A stretch of 42,555 bases of DNA. It comes from an uncultured Porphyromonadaceae bacterium. Its GTDB lineage: Bacteria; Bacteroidota; Bacteroidia; Bacteroidales; Muribaculaceae. This document shows, piece after piece, positions 1 through 8,363 of the stretch (position 1 is its first letter; every line of letters starts with the position of its first letter). The stretch is from NCBI GenBank assembly GCA_902489275.1, contig CABTZK010000018.1:1-42555 (forward strand). Reading direction: 5' to 3'. The position numbers and the translations under genes are program-made. The notes under the pieces were generated by a model. It saw only the letters and a program-made list of their open reading frames with translations, ran no database searches and was not told the DNA's origin.

Positions 1-143
1 CAGAGCGGCATGGTCAGCGTGATGGTTGACGAGTCCAGCAGCTTGATTGGCATCCTGAAACGGAATTTGGCGCGTTGCCATACCGCCTGCTGTCCGAAGT
101 CCGTTTTGGAGTCACGGATGATTTTTCTTATACTTTCTTTCAA
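1..143 (-). pseudogene. Transposase fragment (DDE type), runs off left edge
   Basis: On the minus strand one frame stays open from about base 143 to the window edge, giving 47 codons. The peptide contains LLDSSTITL, which resembles the first-aspartate motif (DSTTI) of IS4-like DDE transposases, preceded by basic and aromatic residues. The neighbouring gene ends at 245, so there is no room for the roughly 100 residues that normally precede this motif. The copy therefore seems to lack its 5' part. The family assignment rests on a short motif only; the part beyond the left edge is not visible. Confidence 0.4.
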
Positions 144-244
144 TGTTGCCCTAACCCCATTTTTTGAGCGAAAAACCAAAAAAATGGCGTTTTCACTTGG
201 AGCCTTTACAAGAGACGAGAATGGTGCGTTGCTGTCTTGAACGC

Positions 245-1309
245 TCACCATTGGCGGGAGTGAGGCACTGGCGCTGTGCGAGCCTTGCGATAGAAGTGGA
301 TGAGGACGGGGAGGTTGAAGGAGAGCATGAAGATGCCGAGAGCGATATAGAAAATAGAAGTGAGCACTTTCACCCCCTTGAACTGCCAAAAAGTGACGAG
401 GGTGAGAAACATGATCACGCCCAGCACAATCGTGAAAGCCACCATGAGGTTGAAGCGCTTCTTGGCCCTCGTGTTCAAGATGGGCAACAAAGGCTGCCTT
501 GCAGGATGAAGACCGCGAGAAAACATGCGATAAACGATGGCTCCCGATGTGGCATAAAGTAAAAACAGGAATAACGAAACAAGGAAAAACCGCCACTCGA
601 TGCTGTCCATGTCGTCGACCGAGAAATTTTCGGGATAGCCGCCAGCGGTGGGGTAGTAATAGGTTTGCTCGTCGTTTTCCCAATCGGCATAGCGGCTGCG
701 ATAGGAGTAATCCTCAAAGAAATAGGCGCGTTTGTGGGCACACACCACAACCCCCATCGCGTAGAAGCCGCTCATGTCGCGCGTCTTTGACTTGTAGGCC
801 AGCGCAGGATGGCCATGGACATCGGGGAGGCGCTTGGTATCGTACTCCTCTTTGTTGAGCAGCCCCGAGCCAAGGAACTTGTTATAGACATTGCGCTCGG
901 TGTCGTAGATGTGCTTGAATCGATGGCTAAGGTCAAAGACGTTGATGTGCTGTATCTCCCGCACCTCGCCGATCTCGCTCAACATGGACTTCTGGTAGGC
1001 GCACAGCAGCGGGCCGCCTCCCCGCTTTTCCAATTCTCGCTTAAACTTGTCGTTCATCAGGAATTTCTCGAAGTGCTCGTCTCGGCTCTCGTTCACGCTG
1101 AAGAGGCCTCGCTCATAGGTGTGCCAGGGGCCGCTGTGCAGGCGGTAGTCGCTGTAGTAGACGATGACCACCGCCACCAGCGAAGTGACGGCCAGCAGCA
1201 TGAGCGCCAGCAATTGCTTGTTGCTTGTGAGGGCCAGGGCAAAGCGGCGAAGTGCCAGCCTGAGGTTGCTCCAGTCTTCTCTCCAATTGATGTGGATGCC
1301 GTGTTTCAT
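245..1309 (-). CDS. Membrane protein of unknown function, downstream of LolC/E-type permease
   Basis: A 354-residue protein. Hydrophobic segments lie at about residues 33-52, 230-250, 275-297 and 305-325. The long stretch between the first and second is polar and rich in Tyr, Asp and Arg, and is probably extracytoplasmic. I do not recognise the family. The chosen ATG overlaps the TGA of the upstream permease gene as ATGA, which argues for translational coupling and rules out the longer upstream reading. It is the last gene of the minus-strand run that includes rbfA and tonB. Its place suggests an accessory role to the permease, but that is inference only. Confidence 0.75.
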   Translation of the reverse strand: MKHGIHINWREDWSNLRLALRRFALALTSNKQLLALMLLAVTSLVAVVIVYYSDYRLHSGPWHTYERGLFSVNESRDEHFEKFLMNDKFKRELEKRGGGPLLCAYQKSMLSEIGEVREIQHINVFDLSHRFKHIYDTERNVYNKFLGSGLLNKEEYDTKRLPDVHGHPALAYKSKTRDMSGFYAMGVVVCAHKRAYFFEDYSYRSRYADWENDEQTYYYPTAGGYPENFSVDDMDSIEWRFFLVSLFLFLLYATSGAIVYRMFSRGLHPARQPLLPILNTRAKKRFNLMVAFTIVLGVIMFLTLVTFWQFKGVKVLTSIFYIALGIFMLSFNLPVLIHFYRKARTAPVPHSRQW

Positions 1310-2532
1310 TCCCGTTGCAAGCGTCGGCGCATGATGAGTGAGGTGACCAGCGATGTGACCAAGCCAATCACGGCCACGAGCAGGAACACGACCAGCACAT
1401 CGGTCCAGATGACTTTCACCGGATAGGCCTGCACAATGACGGTAGCCTCGTCGGCAGTGAGCTTGAGCCATCCAAACGCTTGCTGGCACAGGCACAGGAG
1501 CAGCCCCAACACGACGCCAGCCACAGCGCCTACGAGCGCGATGAGCCACCCCTCGATGACAAAAACGCGGGTGACTTGCTCGTTGGAGGCTCCCATGCTG
1601 GTCAAGGTTCTGATGCTTTCGTCTTTTTCAATGATGAGCAGTGACAAGGTGCTGATGACATTGAACGTGGCGATCACCAAGATAAAGGCAAGGAGCAGGA
1701 AAGTGATCCATTTCTCCATGTTGACTAAGCGAAACGACGTGGCTTGCTGCATGAGGCGGTTTTTCACCGTGTAGCCTGCGCCTAACCGTGCTTGAAGCTG
1801 ACCCATCACTTTCTTCTCATCGGCGCCGGGCGCCAGCTTAACCTCGACTTGGGTGGCCTCGGTCGTGTAGTCAAAGAGGTTGCGGGCCAGCTCGATGGGA
1901 ACAAAAATGAGGTCGGCATCATAATCCTTTTGCTGCACCTGAAAAATGCCCGCCACAAAGACCGAGTCGTTGGTGAAGGCATTCATCGGGTCGTTGATGT
2001 TCACGCGTCCCTGCCGCTGTGGCGCGTAGAGCTGCAGCATGCACAAGTAGCCTGGGCGGGCCTTGAGCCTAATGGCTGGGCCAGCGCCCAGCACGGCATA
2101 GCGCGACACGTCGTCGTGAAGCCTAAACTCACCATCCACAAGGATGCTGTCGATAGCAGTCATGCGGTTATAGTTGTCGGGGACGCCCTTGAGGCGCACG
2201 GGCATCTGAAAATCGGAAAAAATAGCCAGCGCATGGTCCTCGACCACGGGTACGGCCAGCCGCACCCCTGGCACGCTCATGACGACCTTGGTCACACTGT
2301 CGCCGTCGCTCATGGCTTTTCCTCGCGCCGCGTTAATGGCGACTTCGGGGTCGAGCTTGGAGAGCTTGCTCGCAATCAGGCCAGAGAAACCATTGAACAC
2401 ACTGAGCACGCAGATGAGCGCCGCCGTCGTCACCACCACTCCCAGCACCGAAATGACGGAGATGATGTTGACAGTATTGTGAGCTTTCTTTGACTTCAAA
2501 TACCGCAGCGCTATCTTTGTTTCCAGCGTCAT
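1306..2532 (-). CDS. FtsX/LolC-LolE family lipoprotein-releasing permease
   Basis: A 408-residue integral membrane protein with the LolC/LolE plan. It has a short cytoplasmic start (ALRYLKSKKAHNTVN) and one membrane helix at about residues 25-48. A large periplasmic domain follows, then three C-terminal helices forming the FtsX domain, with the typical EKDESIRTLTSMGAS loop between helices two and three. In the Lol system such permeases pair with the LolD ATPase to extract lipoproteins from the inner membrane for transfer outward. No lolD is visible in the window. The start was placed at the ATG two bases after the rbfA stop; the longer reading would run into rbfA. Confidence 0.88.
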   Translation of the reverse strand: MTLETKIALRYLKSKKAHNTVNIISVISVLGVVVTTAALICVLSVFNGFSGLIASKLSKLDPEVAINAARGKAMSDGDSVTKVVMSVPGVRLAVPVVEDHALAIFSDFQMPVRLKGVPDNYNRMTAIDSILVDGEFRLHDDVSRYAVLGAGPAIRLKARPGYLCMLQLYAPQRQGRVNINDPMNAFTNDSVFVAGIFQVQQKDYDADLIFVPIELARNLFDYTTEATQVEVKLAPGADEKKVMGQLQARLGAGYTVKNRLMQQATSFRLVNMEKWITFLLLAFILVIATFNVISTLSLLIIEKDESIRTLTSMGASNEQVTRVFVIEGWLIALVGAVAGVVLGLLLCLCQQAFGWLKLTADEATVIVQAYPVKVIWTDVLVVFLLVAVIGLVTSLVTSLIMRRRLQRE

Positions 2533-2534
2533 GC

Positions 2535-2927
2535 TCACTGTGGGGTTTCGTCGTTGCCGTCTTCTTGACAAGGCTTCTTTTGGGCAGCCTTATCCTTGGC
2601 CAGCAACTCGTCGATGTGCTCGATATAGTCGAAAGAGTCGTCGATGTAGAACGACAATTCGGGTGTTTTGCGCAGTTGGTAGCGGACGCGTTGTGCCAAG
2701 TGATAGCGAATGCTCCTCTCGCTCTCGTTGACGTTTTTGATGATGGCCGCGCCCTGCTCGCTGGGAAACACGCTCAAGTGCACGCGCGCCACGCTCAAGT
2801 CAGGCGACACACGCACTCGGCTCACACTCACGAGCGTGCCGTGGGTCTTGGCAGTCTCGCGGCGAAAAATCTCGCTCAACTCTTTCTGGATGAGGCGTTG
2901 TATTTTCTCTAATCGGGTTGATTGCAT
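2535..2927 (-). CDS. rbfA: 30S ribosome-binding factor RbfA
   Basis: A 130-residue protein matching RbfA, which binds immature 30S subunits and assists 16S rRNA 5'-end processing, especially in the cold. It shows the family's N-terminal helix (RLEKIQRLIQKELSEIFRRE), the strand region with VSRVRVSPDLSVARVHLSVFP, and ELSFYIDDSFDYIEHIDELL near the C-terminus. A short acidic and lysine-rich tail follows. The ATG at 2927 gives the usual family length; the upstream in-frame extension crosses the end of tonB and looks noncoding. It sits 46 bases after tonB and 2 bases before the permease, so it is probably co-transcribed with both. Confidence 0.93.
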   Translation of the reverse strand: MQSTRLEKIQRLIQKELSEIFRRETAKTHGTLVSVSRVRVSPDLSVARVHLSVFPSEQGAAIIKNVNESERSIRYHLAQRVRYQLRKTPELSFYIDDSFDYIEHIDELLAKDKAAQKKPCQEDGNDETPQ

Positions 2928-2973
2928 AGGTGATAGGGTTAAAAATGACTGGCCACTCCCGTTGAGAGAGGAC

Positions 2974-3852
2974 CTACTTGAATCTCCAAACGATGGTGCC
3001 GATGCCTTCGGTCGTGCGGTTTTTGGGAACGCTGAAGCGGCTCTTTTTCGACTCGATGATGCAACTTTTCCGCGCGGCCGAATTGGCAATCGTGCCGCCC
3101 ACCACACGCGCTTGTGTGACATATCCACGCGCATTCACGTGTACCTGCACAATGACAGTGCCCTCAACGGTGCTGTGGGGGCGGCCAAAGTACTCGCCCG
3201 TGTATCCCACTAAGCCCGAGCCTAAACTGGCATGGCCACTGCGCGCGGTTCCCTTGCCACCCGATGACGAGGCACTGCTGCTCCCCGCTCTGCTGTCACG
3301 CCCCTGCCCAAAGGCATTTTTCATCCTTTTGCTGATTGCGCTTGACTGTGACGAGGTTTTGCTTGCGCTCGCCGATTTTGTCTCGGTTCGGGCTTTCACA
3401 GCAGGCTTGCTGGCGGGTTTCGGGTTTTCTTTGGCCGCGCCAGTGGGCTTCACTTGGGGTTTCCTGTTGATTTTCATGGGCGACTCCTTGGGGCTTGTGA
3501 CGAGCTTGGGGCGCTCTGGCGACACTTTACCGGCATCGTTCAGGTCATTGCCCTCATGTTGTGTCTCGGCAGGCTGGTCGGGGCCTTGGTCGGCCGCGCT
3601 GGCGCCCTCCTCGGGCTCGCCGTTGCTTTCGGGTGACAAGTCATCGGTCGCTACCTGTTGCTCGCCGCCCATGGGCAAGGGGATGTCCTCGGTCTCGACA
3701 TAGATCGAGTCCTCGTTCATGCACGCCAAGTGGTTGATCCCCTTAGGCGGATATTGGACACTGATATGGGTGCCTACCAACAGCAGCAGGATGGCCACAG
3801 TGAGCAGCAAGGTGATGATAGAGGACCATATTTTACTTTTGTTTTCGTCCAT
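2974..3852 (-). CDS. tonB: Energy transducer TonB
   Basis: A 292-residue TonB-type protein that carries proton-motive energy from ExbB-ExbD to outer-membrane receptors. One N-terminal membrane helix (about residues 9-31) is followed by an acidic segment and then a long Pro/Lys/Ser/Ala-rich periplasmic spacer. The TonB C-terminal domain (about 215-292) contains the typical VEGTVIVQVHVNARGYV and ends in TIVWRFK. The linker holds a serine-rich stretch (SSSASSSGGKG). The ATG shares one base with the exbD stop (TAATG), so the two genes are probably translationally coupled. Confidence 0.9.
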   Translation of the reverse strand: MDENKSKIWSSIITLLLTVAILLLLVGTHISVQYPPKGINHLACMNEDSIYVETEDIPLPMGGEQQVATDDLSPESNGEPEEGASAADQGPDQPAETQHEGNDLNDAGKVSPERPKLVTSPKESPMKINRKPQVKPTGAAKENPKPASKPAVKARTETKSASASKTSSQSSAISKRMKNAFGQGRDSRAGSSSASSSGGKGTARSGHASLGSGLVGYTGEYFGRPHSTVEGTVIVQVHVNARGYVTQARVVGGTIANSAARKSCIIESKKSRFSVPKNRTTEGIGTIVWRFK

Positions 3853-4367
3853 TATGGGTGAGCTTCGGCCGGTTGTGACTGAATTTGCTGGAGGCCAGAG
3901 GCCTCACGTTGAGCCTGCAAGGCCTCGTGGGCATAACTGCGCGAGGTGGGTTGTGTGGCCAGCACAATCTTGAGGCCGGCTTTCGAGCCCTTGTCAAGAA
4001 TATCGACGATTTTCCCATAGGGTACAGCCTCGTCGGCGTGCAGAGCCACAAACTGGTGTGCCGAGTCGCTGGCTGCCTTCATCGTGGCGAGCATAGACTC
4101 GAGCGAGTCGTAGGGCAGCACCTTGGGGTCGGTTTCCTTGATGGAGTCGGCCATTGTGTAGTACATGACCCCCACCGAGTCGATGTAGATGCGCGAGGAG
4201 GGCTTGAGCGAGGTCGTTTGGCTGCTTTGTGGCAGATTGACCTCTAAAGCCGAGGGGAACACAAAGGTTGACGTCACCATGAAGAAGATGAGCAGCAGGA
4301 AGATGACATCGGTCATGGATGCCATGCTGAACATCGACTGGCTGTCATGTTGTCTTTTTAATGCCAT
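3852..4367 (-). CDS. exbD: ExbD/TolR family biopolymer transport protein
   Basis: A 171-residue protein with a short cytoplasmic start and one membrane helix (about residues 18-38). The helix begins with the conserved MTDVIFLLLIFFMVTS, whose Asp is the proton-carrying residue of ExbD/TolR. A periplasmic domain follows, with PYGKIVDILDKGSKAG near the end, typical of the family. It forms the inner-membrane energising complex with ExbB encoded just upstream (16-base gap) and TonB just downstream. Confidence 0.93.
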   Translation of the reverse strand: MALKRQHDSQSMFSMASMTDVIFLLLIFFMVTSTFVFPSALEVNLPQSSQTTSLKPSSRIYIDSVGVMYYTMADSIKETDPKVLPYDSLESMLATMKAASDSAHQFVALHADEAVPYGKIVDILDKGSKAGLKIVLATQPTSRSYAHEALQAQREASGLQQIQSQPAEAHP

Positions 4368-4383
4368 AAGTCAAACGCGTGGG

Positions 4384-5076
4384 TTATTTTGCGGGTTCAT
4401 TTAGCAAGTCCATGAATTCCATTGCGTTACGCTCCAGCTTGCTCATCACTTTCTTCACGCGGCTGGTGAGGTAGTTGTAGGCAAACAATGCGACAATGCC
4501 CACCACAAGGCCAGCGACCGTGGTCACCAGCGCCTCATAGATGCCCTGGCTCAAAATGGTCACGTTGGCACTCGTTCCTGCCTTTGACAATGCCATGAAG
4601 GCTCTCACCATGCCCGTGACCGTGCCCAAGAAGCCAATCATTGGCGCTCCTGCGGCTGTTGTGGCGAGCCAGGAGAATCCTTTCTCAAGCCGGGCAATCT
4701 CCATGTTGCCCACATTCTCTACAGCCACAAGCACATCGTTCATGGAACGGCCAATGCGGCTCACGCCCTTTTCAATCATGCGAGAATAGGGGGTGTTGGC
4801 GTTTTCGCACAAGCTCTTGGCCTCGTCGATGCGTCCGGCGCGAATGTGGTCACGTATCTGCTGCATGAAGCCCTTGTCCTCGCGAGCCACGCGGTTGGTC
4901 ACGATTGAGCGTTCAAAGAAGATGTAGATGCTCACGATGAGCAACAGGGCCAGCGGAAGCATGATCCAGCCGCCTTTGAGGGTGAGGCTCCACAAACTCT
5001 CATCGGTAGCGGCGGCCTGGGCAGTTTGAGCAGCGGCAGGGGTGGCTTGTGCCAGTATCAAATTCAGTAATGTCAT
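4384..5076 (-). CDS. exbB: MotA/TolQ/ExbB proton channel family protein
   Basis: A 230-residue protein with an Ala/Gln/Thr-rich N-terminal segment and three membrane helices (about residues 36-55, 138-160 and 180-205). Conserved landmarks are GWIMLPLALLLIVSIYIFFER in the first helix, APMIGFLGTVTGMVRAF in the second, and SQGIYEALVTTVAGLVVGI in the third. These are the channel-forming helices of ExbB/TolQ. It lies 92 bases after pdxJ and just before exbD and tonB. No clear promoter was found in the 92 bases, so transcription may come from pdxJ. Confidence 0.93.
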   Translation of the reverse strand: MTLLNLILAQATPAAAQTAQAAATDESLWSLTLKGGWIMLPLALLLIVSIYIFFERSIVTNRVAREDKGFMQQIRDHIRAGRIDEAKSLCENANTPYSRMIEKGVSRIGRSMNDVLVAVENVGNMEIARLEKGFSWLATTAAGAPMIGFLGTVTGMVRAFMALSKAGTSANVTILSQGIYEALVTTVAGLVVGIVALFAYNYLTSRVKKVMSKLERNAMEFMDLLNEPAK

Positions 5077-5168
5077 TGCTAAAAAAATATATGTTGCTAA
5101 AATCTTATCTTTAATTTCTTGCCCGCTTGGGGCATGTGGGAGGAACGCGGGGATCGCGCTCTAAAATC

Positions 5169-5882
5169 TCACTTTAGGCACTCTTGATAGGCCTTGATCG
5201 TCTGCTCCAATCCAAGATAAAGGGCGTCGCTGATGAGATGGTGGCCAATCGAGACCTCTTGCAAGTGAGGCACGTGATCCTTGAAGAACTTGAGATTCTC
5301 AAGATTGAGGTCGTGGCCGGCGTTCACGCCCAGTCCCACCTTGCGGGCGGCCTCGGCGGCGCGCGCAAAGGGCTCGACAGCCGCCTCGGGGTCGGTGCGG
5401 TAGGCTTGGGCATAAGGCTCGGTGTACAGTTCCACGCGGTCGGTGCCCGTTTTGGCCGCCAGGCGGATGTTGTCCTCATCGGTGCCCACGAAGATGCTGG
5501 TGCGAATACCCGCCTCTTTCAAGCGGTCGACAGTGCTTGTGAGGAACTCCATGTTGGCGGCGACATCCCAGCCCGCATTTGAAGTGAGCGCATCGGGCGC
5601 GTCGGGAACTAACGTGACTTGGGCGGGCTTCACCATGAGCACAAGGCTCATGAAATCCTCGCTGGGGTAGCCTTCAATATTAAATTCGGTGCGGATGATT
5701 GACCGCAACGCGAGCACATCGCTACGCCGGATGTGGCGCTCGTCGGGACGCGGGTGCACCGTGATGCCGTTGGCGCCGAAACGCTCACAGTCGATTGCGA
5801 CAGCCTCCACGTCAGGAACATTTCCACCCCTGGCGTTACGCAGCGTGGCTACCTTGTTGATATTTACACTTAAATTGACCAT
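5169..5882 (-). CDS. pdxJ: Pyridoxine 5'-phosphate synthase PdxJ
   Basis: A 237-residue TIM-barrel enzyme. It condenses 3-amino-2-oxopropyl phosphate with 1-deoxyxylulose 5-phosphate to give pyridoxine 5'-phosphate, the last ring-forming step of deoxyxylulose-dependent vitamin B6 synthesis. Family landmarks are LSVNINKVATLRNARGG at the start, TVHPRPDERHI with the catalytic His, FNIEGYPSEDF, and VNAGHDLNLENL near the end. Length is normal. It is divergent from nadK and heads the exbB-exbD-tonB run, an arrangement I associate with Bacteroidales. No functional link between B6 synthesis and TonB is evident. Confidence 0.95.
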   Translation of the reverse strand: MVNLSVNINKVATLRNARGGNVPDVEAVAIDCERFGANGITVHPRPDERHIRRSDVLALRSIIRTEFNIEGYPSEDFMSLVLMVKPAQVTLVPDAPDALTSNAGWDVAANMEFLTSTVDRLKEAGIRTSIFVGTDEDNIRLAAKTGTDRVELYTEPYAQAYRTDPEAAVEPFARAAEAARKVGLGVNAGHDLNLENLKFFKDHVPHLQEVSIGHHLISDALYLGLEQTIKAYQECLK

Positions 5883-5949
5883 TATTTAAAATTTAAGGGT
5901 TTTTACAGGTTTGCCGGCACTGGATACGCTTAGTTTCACAAATTATGCG

Positions 5950-5957
5950 TAAATTTG
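5950..5957 (+). promoter_or_regulatory. Possible -7 box for nadK
   Basis: TAAATTTG matches the Bacteroidetes -7 consensus TAnnTTTG and would give a leader of about 105 bases before nadK. No good TTG element lies 19-20 bases upstream. A CAAAAATA at 5977-5984 reads TATTTTTG on the other strand and might serve the divergent pdxJ. Both calls are weak. Confidence 0.35.
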
Positions 5958-6065
5958 CCAGCACCCATAATTCGTGCAAAAATAGAGAGAAATCACGAGA
6001 AATAAAAGGATTTTACCCAAAAATCACGGTTTCTTTGTCTTTCGCAACGCATTTTTAGATTGATT

Positions 6066-6947
6066 ATGAAAATAGCAATATTCGGCAACCAATACCAAAA
6101 CGAGGCACTCGCCCACATTGAGCATTTGCTCGGTGTGCTCAGCGCCCACCATGTGAAGATTTTCATCGAGCAAGATTTTCTTGACTACCTGCAACCGCTG
6201 ATGAAGGGATTGCCAGCCATGCAGCCCTTCAGACGCGCTGACTACGGCGGCGCGCACGTGGATGCCGACGTGGTGCTGAGCATTGGTGGCGATGGCACCT
6301 TCTTGCGCACGGCGCAAGCCGTTGCGCAGCAACATGTTCCCATTATTGGCATTAATTCCGGGAGGTTGGGCTATCTCACCACCGCCAGCGCCAACGAGGC
6401 CCCACAGGTCATCAACGACCTGCTCACGGGCAACTACCGCGTGGAGAACCGCGCCATGCTGCAAGTGACACGCGAGGATCGCCCAGAGAGGGACTATCCT
6501 TTTGCCTTGAACGAGGTTGCCGTTTTCCGCCAGGACACGCCAGCCATGATTGACGTGGATGTGCACATTGGCGCAAACTGGCTCACCACCTTCCGTGGCG
6601 ACGGGTTTCTTGTGTGCACCCCAACGGGCTCAACAGCCTACAACATGAGCGTGGGCGGCCCCATCCTGGAACCCCTGTCGCAATGCCTCGCCCTCTCGCC
6701 CATCTCGCCGCACTCGCTCACCATGCGTCCGCTCGTGATCAGCGACAGCTCGGTGCTCAGAATCACCACCCACAGCCGCGCCACCTATTTCCAGTTGAGC
6801 ATCGACGGCGAAACCGAGGTTTTGCCCAGCGGCACGACGCTCATGGTGAAACGCGCGCCGTGCGATGCCCGCGTGATCCTGCTCCCCGGCCGCGACTTCG
6901 CCACCACCATGCGCGACAAACTCATGTGGGGCCGCGACGGCCTGTAG
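6066..6947 (+). CDS. nadK: NAD kinase
   Basis: A 293-residue protein that phosphorylates NAD to NADP. The catalytic GGDGTFLRTA motif is at residues 74-83, the NE motif (ALNEVAVFR) at about 147-155, and the nucleotide-binding GDGFLVCTPTGSTAYNMSVGG at about 178-198. I chose the ATG at 6066 over a TTG two codons earlier because the ATG gives the standard family start MKIAIFGNQ. It is divergent from pdxJ. The C-terminus reads REFATTMRDKL-like (GRDFATTMRDKLMWGRD), as expected for the Bacteroidetes branch. No downstream partner is obvious. Confidence 0.95.
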   Translation: MKIAIFGNQYQNEALAHIEHLLGVLSAHHVKIFIEQDFLDYLQPLMKGLPAMQPFRRADYGGAHVDADVVLSIGGDGTFLRTAQAVAQQHVPIIGINSGRLGYLTTASANEAPQVINDLLTGNYRVENRAMLQVTREDRPERDYPFALNEVAVFRQDTPAMIDVDVHIGANWLTTFRGDGFLVCTPTGSTAYNMSVGGPILEPLSQCLALSPISPHSLTMRPLVISDSSVLRITTHSRATYFQLSIDGETEVLPSGTTLMVKRAPCDARVILLPGRDFATTMRDKLMWGRDGL

Positions 6948-7262
6948 CCAACCCGGAACGGACTCCCCAGGGAGTGCGCTTTCGAGCAAGCCGCGCAAAA
7001 AAGGCGATGCCCTATTCTTGCGCTCGCTAAGGTTGCGTTTCACGACCTCTAAATGTGTGTTTTACGAGTCTTTGAGCTAAATTCGCACTCGTTATTGGCA
7101 TCGCCACAAAACGATTTTTCAGAGAAAAAGAGGGGCTTCCTGCTTGCAACTGAGGAGTTTTTCCTACCTTTGCAAAGGGGAGCTTTTGATGGCATCGACG
7201 CAAGTCTCTCCGCTTGCCTAACGGCAACTGCTAACCCACCAACGGAACATCAATTCAAAAAG
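6948..7262 (+). other. Intergenic region between nadK and the acyltransferase gene
   Basis: This 315-base stretch has no convincing gene. It holds a short hairpin with arms ACTCCC and GGGAGT just after nadK, which has no T-run. It also holds a 9-base inverted repeat (GGCGATGCC at 7003-7011, GGCATCGCC at 7097-7105) separated by 85 bases. The promoter of the next gene is at 7144-7172, so the leader of that gene is about 85 bases long. Confidence 0.5.
7144..7172 (+). promoter_or_regulatory. Predicted promoter of the acyltransferase gene
   Basis: TTG at 7144-7146 and TACCTTTG at 7165-7172 are separated by 18 bases, matching the Bacteroidetes TTG / TAnnTTTG promoter. The predicted transcript starts near 7179. 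Confidence 0.6.
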
Positions 7263-8192
7263 ATGAAGCACAACAAAGAACTTGATTTTTTCAAAGCTGT
7301 TTTGATCGGCTTGGTCATTCTCGTTCACATCGTGAATTTTGGCGAGCTACACCCATCGGTCAAAAGCTCTATCCTGGCATTCATGATGCCCAGCTTTTTA
7401 GTCATTACTGGATATTTGGTGAATGTCAACAAATCCTTGAGGGATTTCATGCTTTACCTCTTGAAGATAGCCTTGCCCTATGTGATGGCGGTGATGGGCT
7501 ACGCCGTGTTGTCGCTCTATCTCCCGGTTCGCGACGGCATTCAGGTTCTTGACGCTTCCACCGCTATCCATATTCTTTTCTTCAAGCCACTTGGCCCCTA
7601 TTGGTTTTTCCACGTCATGATCGTGTGCGGAACGATCTACTATGCCACATTTCGCCTCTTGCGCAATGCCGACACCACCGTCAAATACTCCATCTTTGCC
7701 TCCTTGCTGGTGGTCGTCGCCCTATTCACTCCATTTCTCAATATCAAAAGCGCGGTCTACTACTTTATCGGGGTTGGTGTCCGGCAATATGCCAACGATT
7801 TCTCGCGAATTTACAAAAAAAGCTGGTGGCCCATCTTTCCCTTTGGGTTGCTGATTTCACAAGCGTCATTTCACGACTGGGGATCCATCTCTATTATCAT
7901 CTGCGTCCTCTCATTCTTCTGCTTCTCGGCCTACTTCTTCTCGTTCTTGAAAGGCAAGGGGAAATCGGCCGTTGAGTACATCGGGCGCAACACGCTGCCC
8001 ATCTATGTCTTTCACCCCATTTTCACCATGCTGTCGAAGTTCATCTTGCCAGCTTTCAGCTTCGATGCCACGGGAATTGCCCACGCCTGTTTCACGGTCG
8101 CAATCGGCATCGCCGGCAGCATCGGCATCGCTTGGCTGATGGACTGGTCCCGTCTCTCCTGGCTCATAGGGCGCAAAAGAATCTTAAGATAG
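7263..8192 (+). CDS. Acyltransferase family 3 membrane protein
   Basis: A 309-residue multi-pass protein. It begins with KELDFFKAVLIGLVILVHIVNF, the start typical of acyltransferase family 3 (OafA/NodX/WecH type), including the expected His (H22) in helix one. About ten hydrophobic segments follow, and the late motif GRNTLPIYVFHPIF is also typical. Such proteins transfer acetyl or other acyl groups to surface sugars or lipids; the substrate cannot be told from sequence. The start was set at the ATG before KHNKELDFF. The longer reading would begin upstream of the predicted promoter. It stands alone between nadK and tdh. Confidence 0.8.
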   Translation: MKHNKELDFFKAVLIGLVILVHIVNFGELHPSVKSSILAFMMPSFLVITGYLVNVNKSLRDFMLYLLKIALPYVMAVMGYAVLSLYLPVRDGIQVLDASTAIHILFFKPLGPYWFFHVMIVCGTIYYATFRLLRNADTTVKYSIFASLLVVVALFTPFLNIKSAVYYFIGVGVRQYANDFSRIYKKSWWPIFPFGLLISQASFHDWGSISIIICVLSFFCFSAYFFSFLKGKGKSAVEYIGRNTLPIYVFHPIFTMLSKFILPAFSFDATGIAHACFTVAIGIAGSIGIAWLMDWSRLSWLIGRKRILR

Positions 8193-8312
8193 CCCACGAC
8201 CCCTTGCTCACCAGCAGGCGCTGTTGGACTTTGCCACACGCTGCGGGGATGGAAAAATTGGCCGCTCTTGAAAAAAAAGGAGAAAAGCGCGCGGGGTTAG
8301 CCAGTAATTGAC

Positions 8313-8320
8313 TATCTTTG
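8313..8320 (+). promoter_or_regulatory. Predicted -7 box for threonine dehydrogenase gene
   Basis: TATCTTTG is a perfect TAnnTTTG match 43 bases before the start codon. The -33 element is poor: no TTG lies at the right distance. Confidence 0.5.
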
Positions 8321-8363
8321 CAACTACAATAAGCGTTTAATGAAACAATTATCTTAAAACAAA

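Noticed and set aside
220..252. A hairpin overlapping the stop codon of the first full gene
   Set aside because: The stem has a two-base bulge and no T-run, so it cannot be supported as a terminator.
7003..7105. A 9-base inverted repeat GGCGATGCC / GGCATCGCC
   Set aside because: The arms are 85 bases apart with no supporting structure; likely chance in GC-rich sequence.
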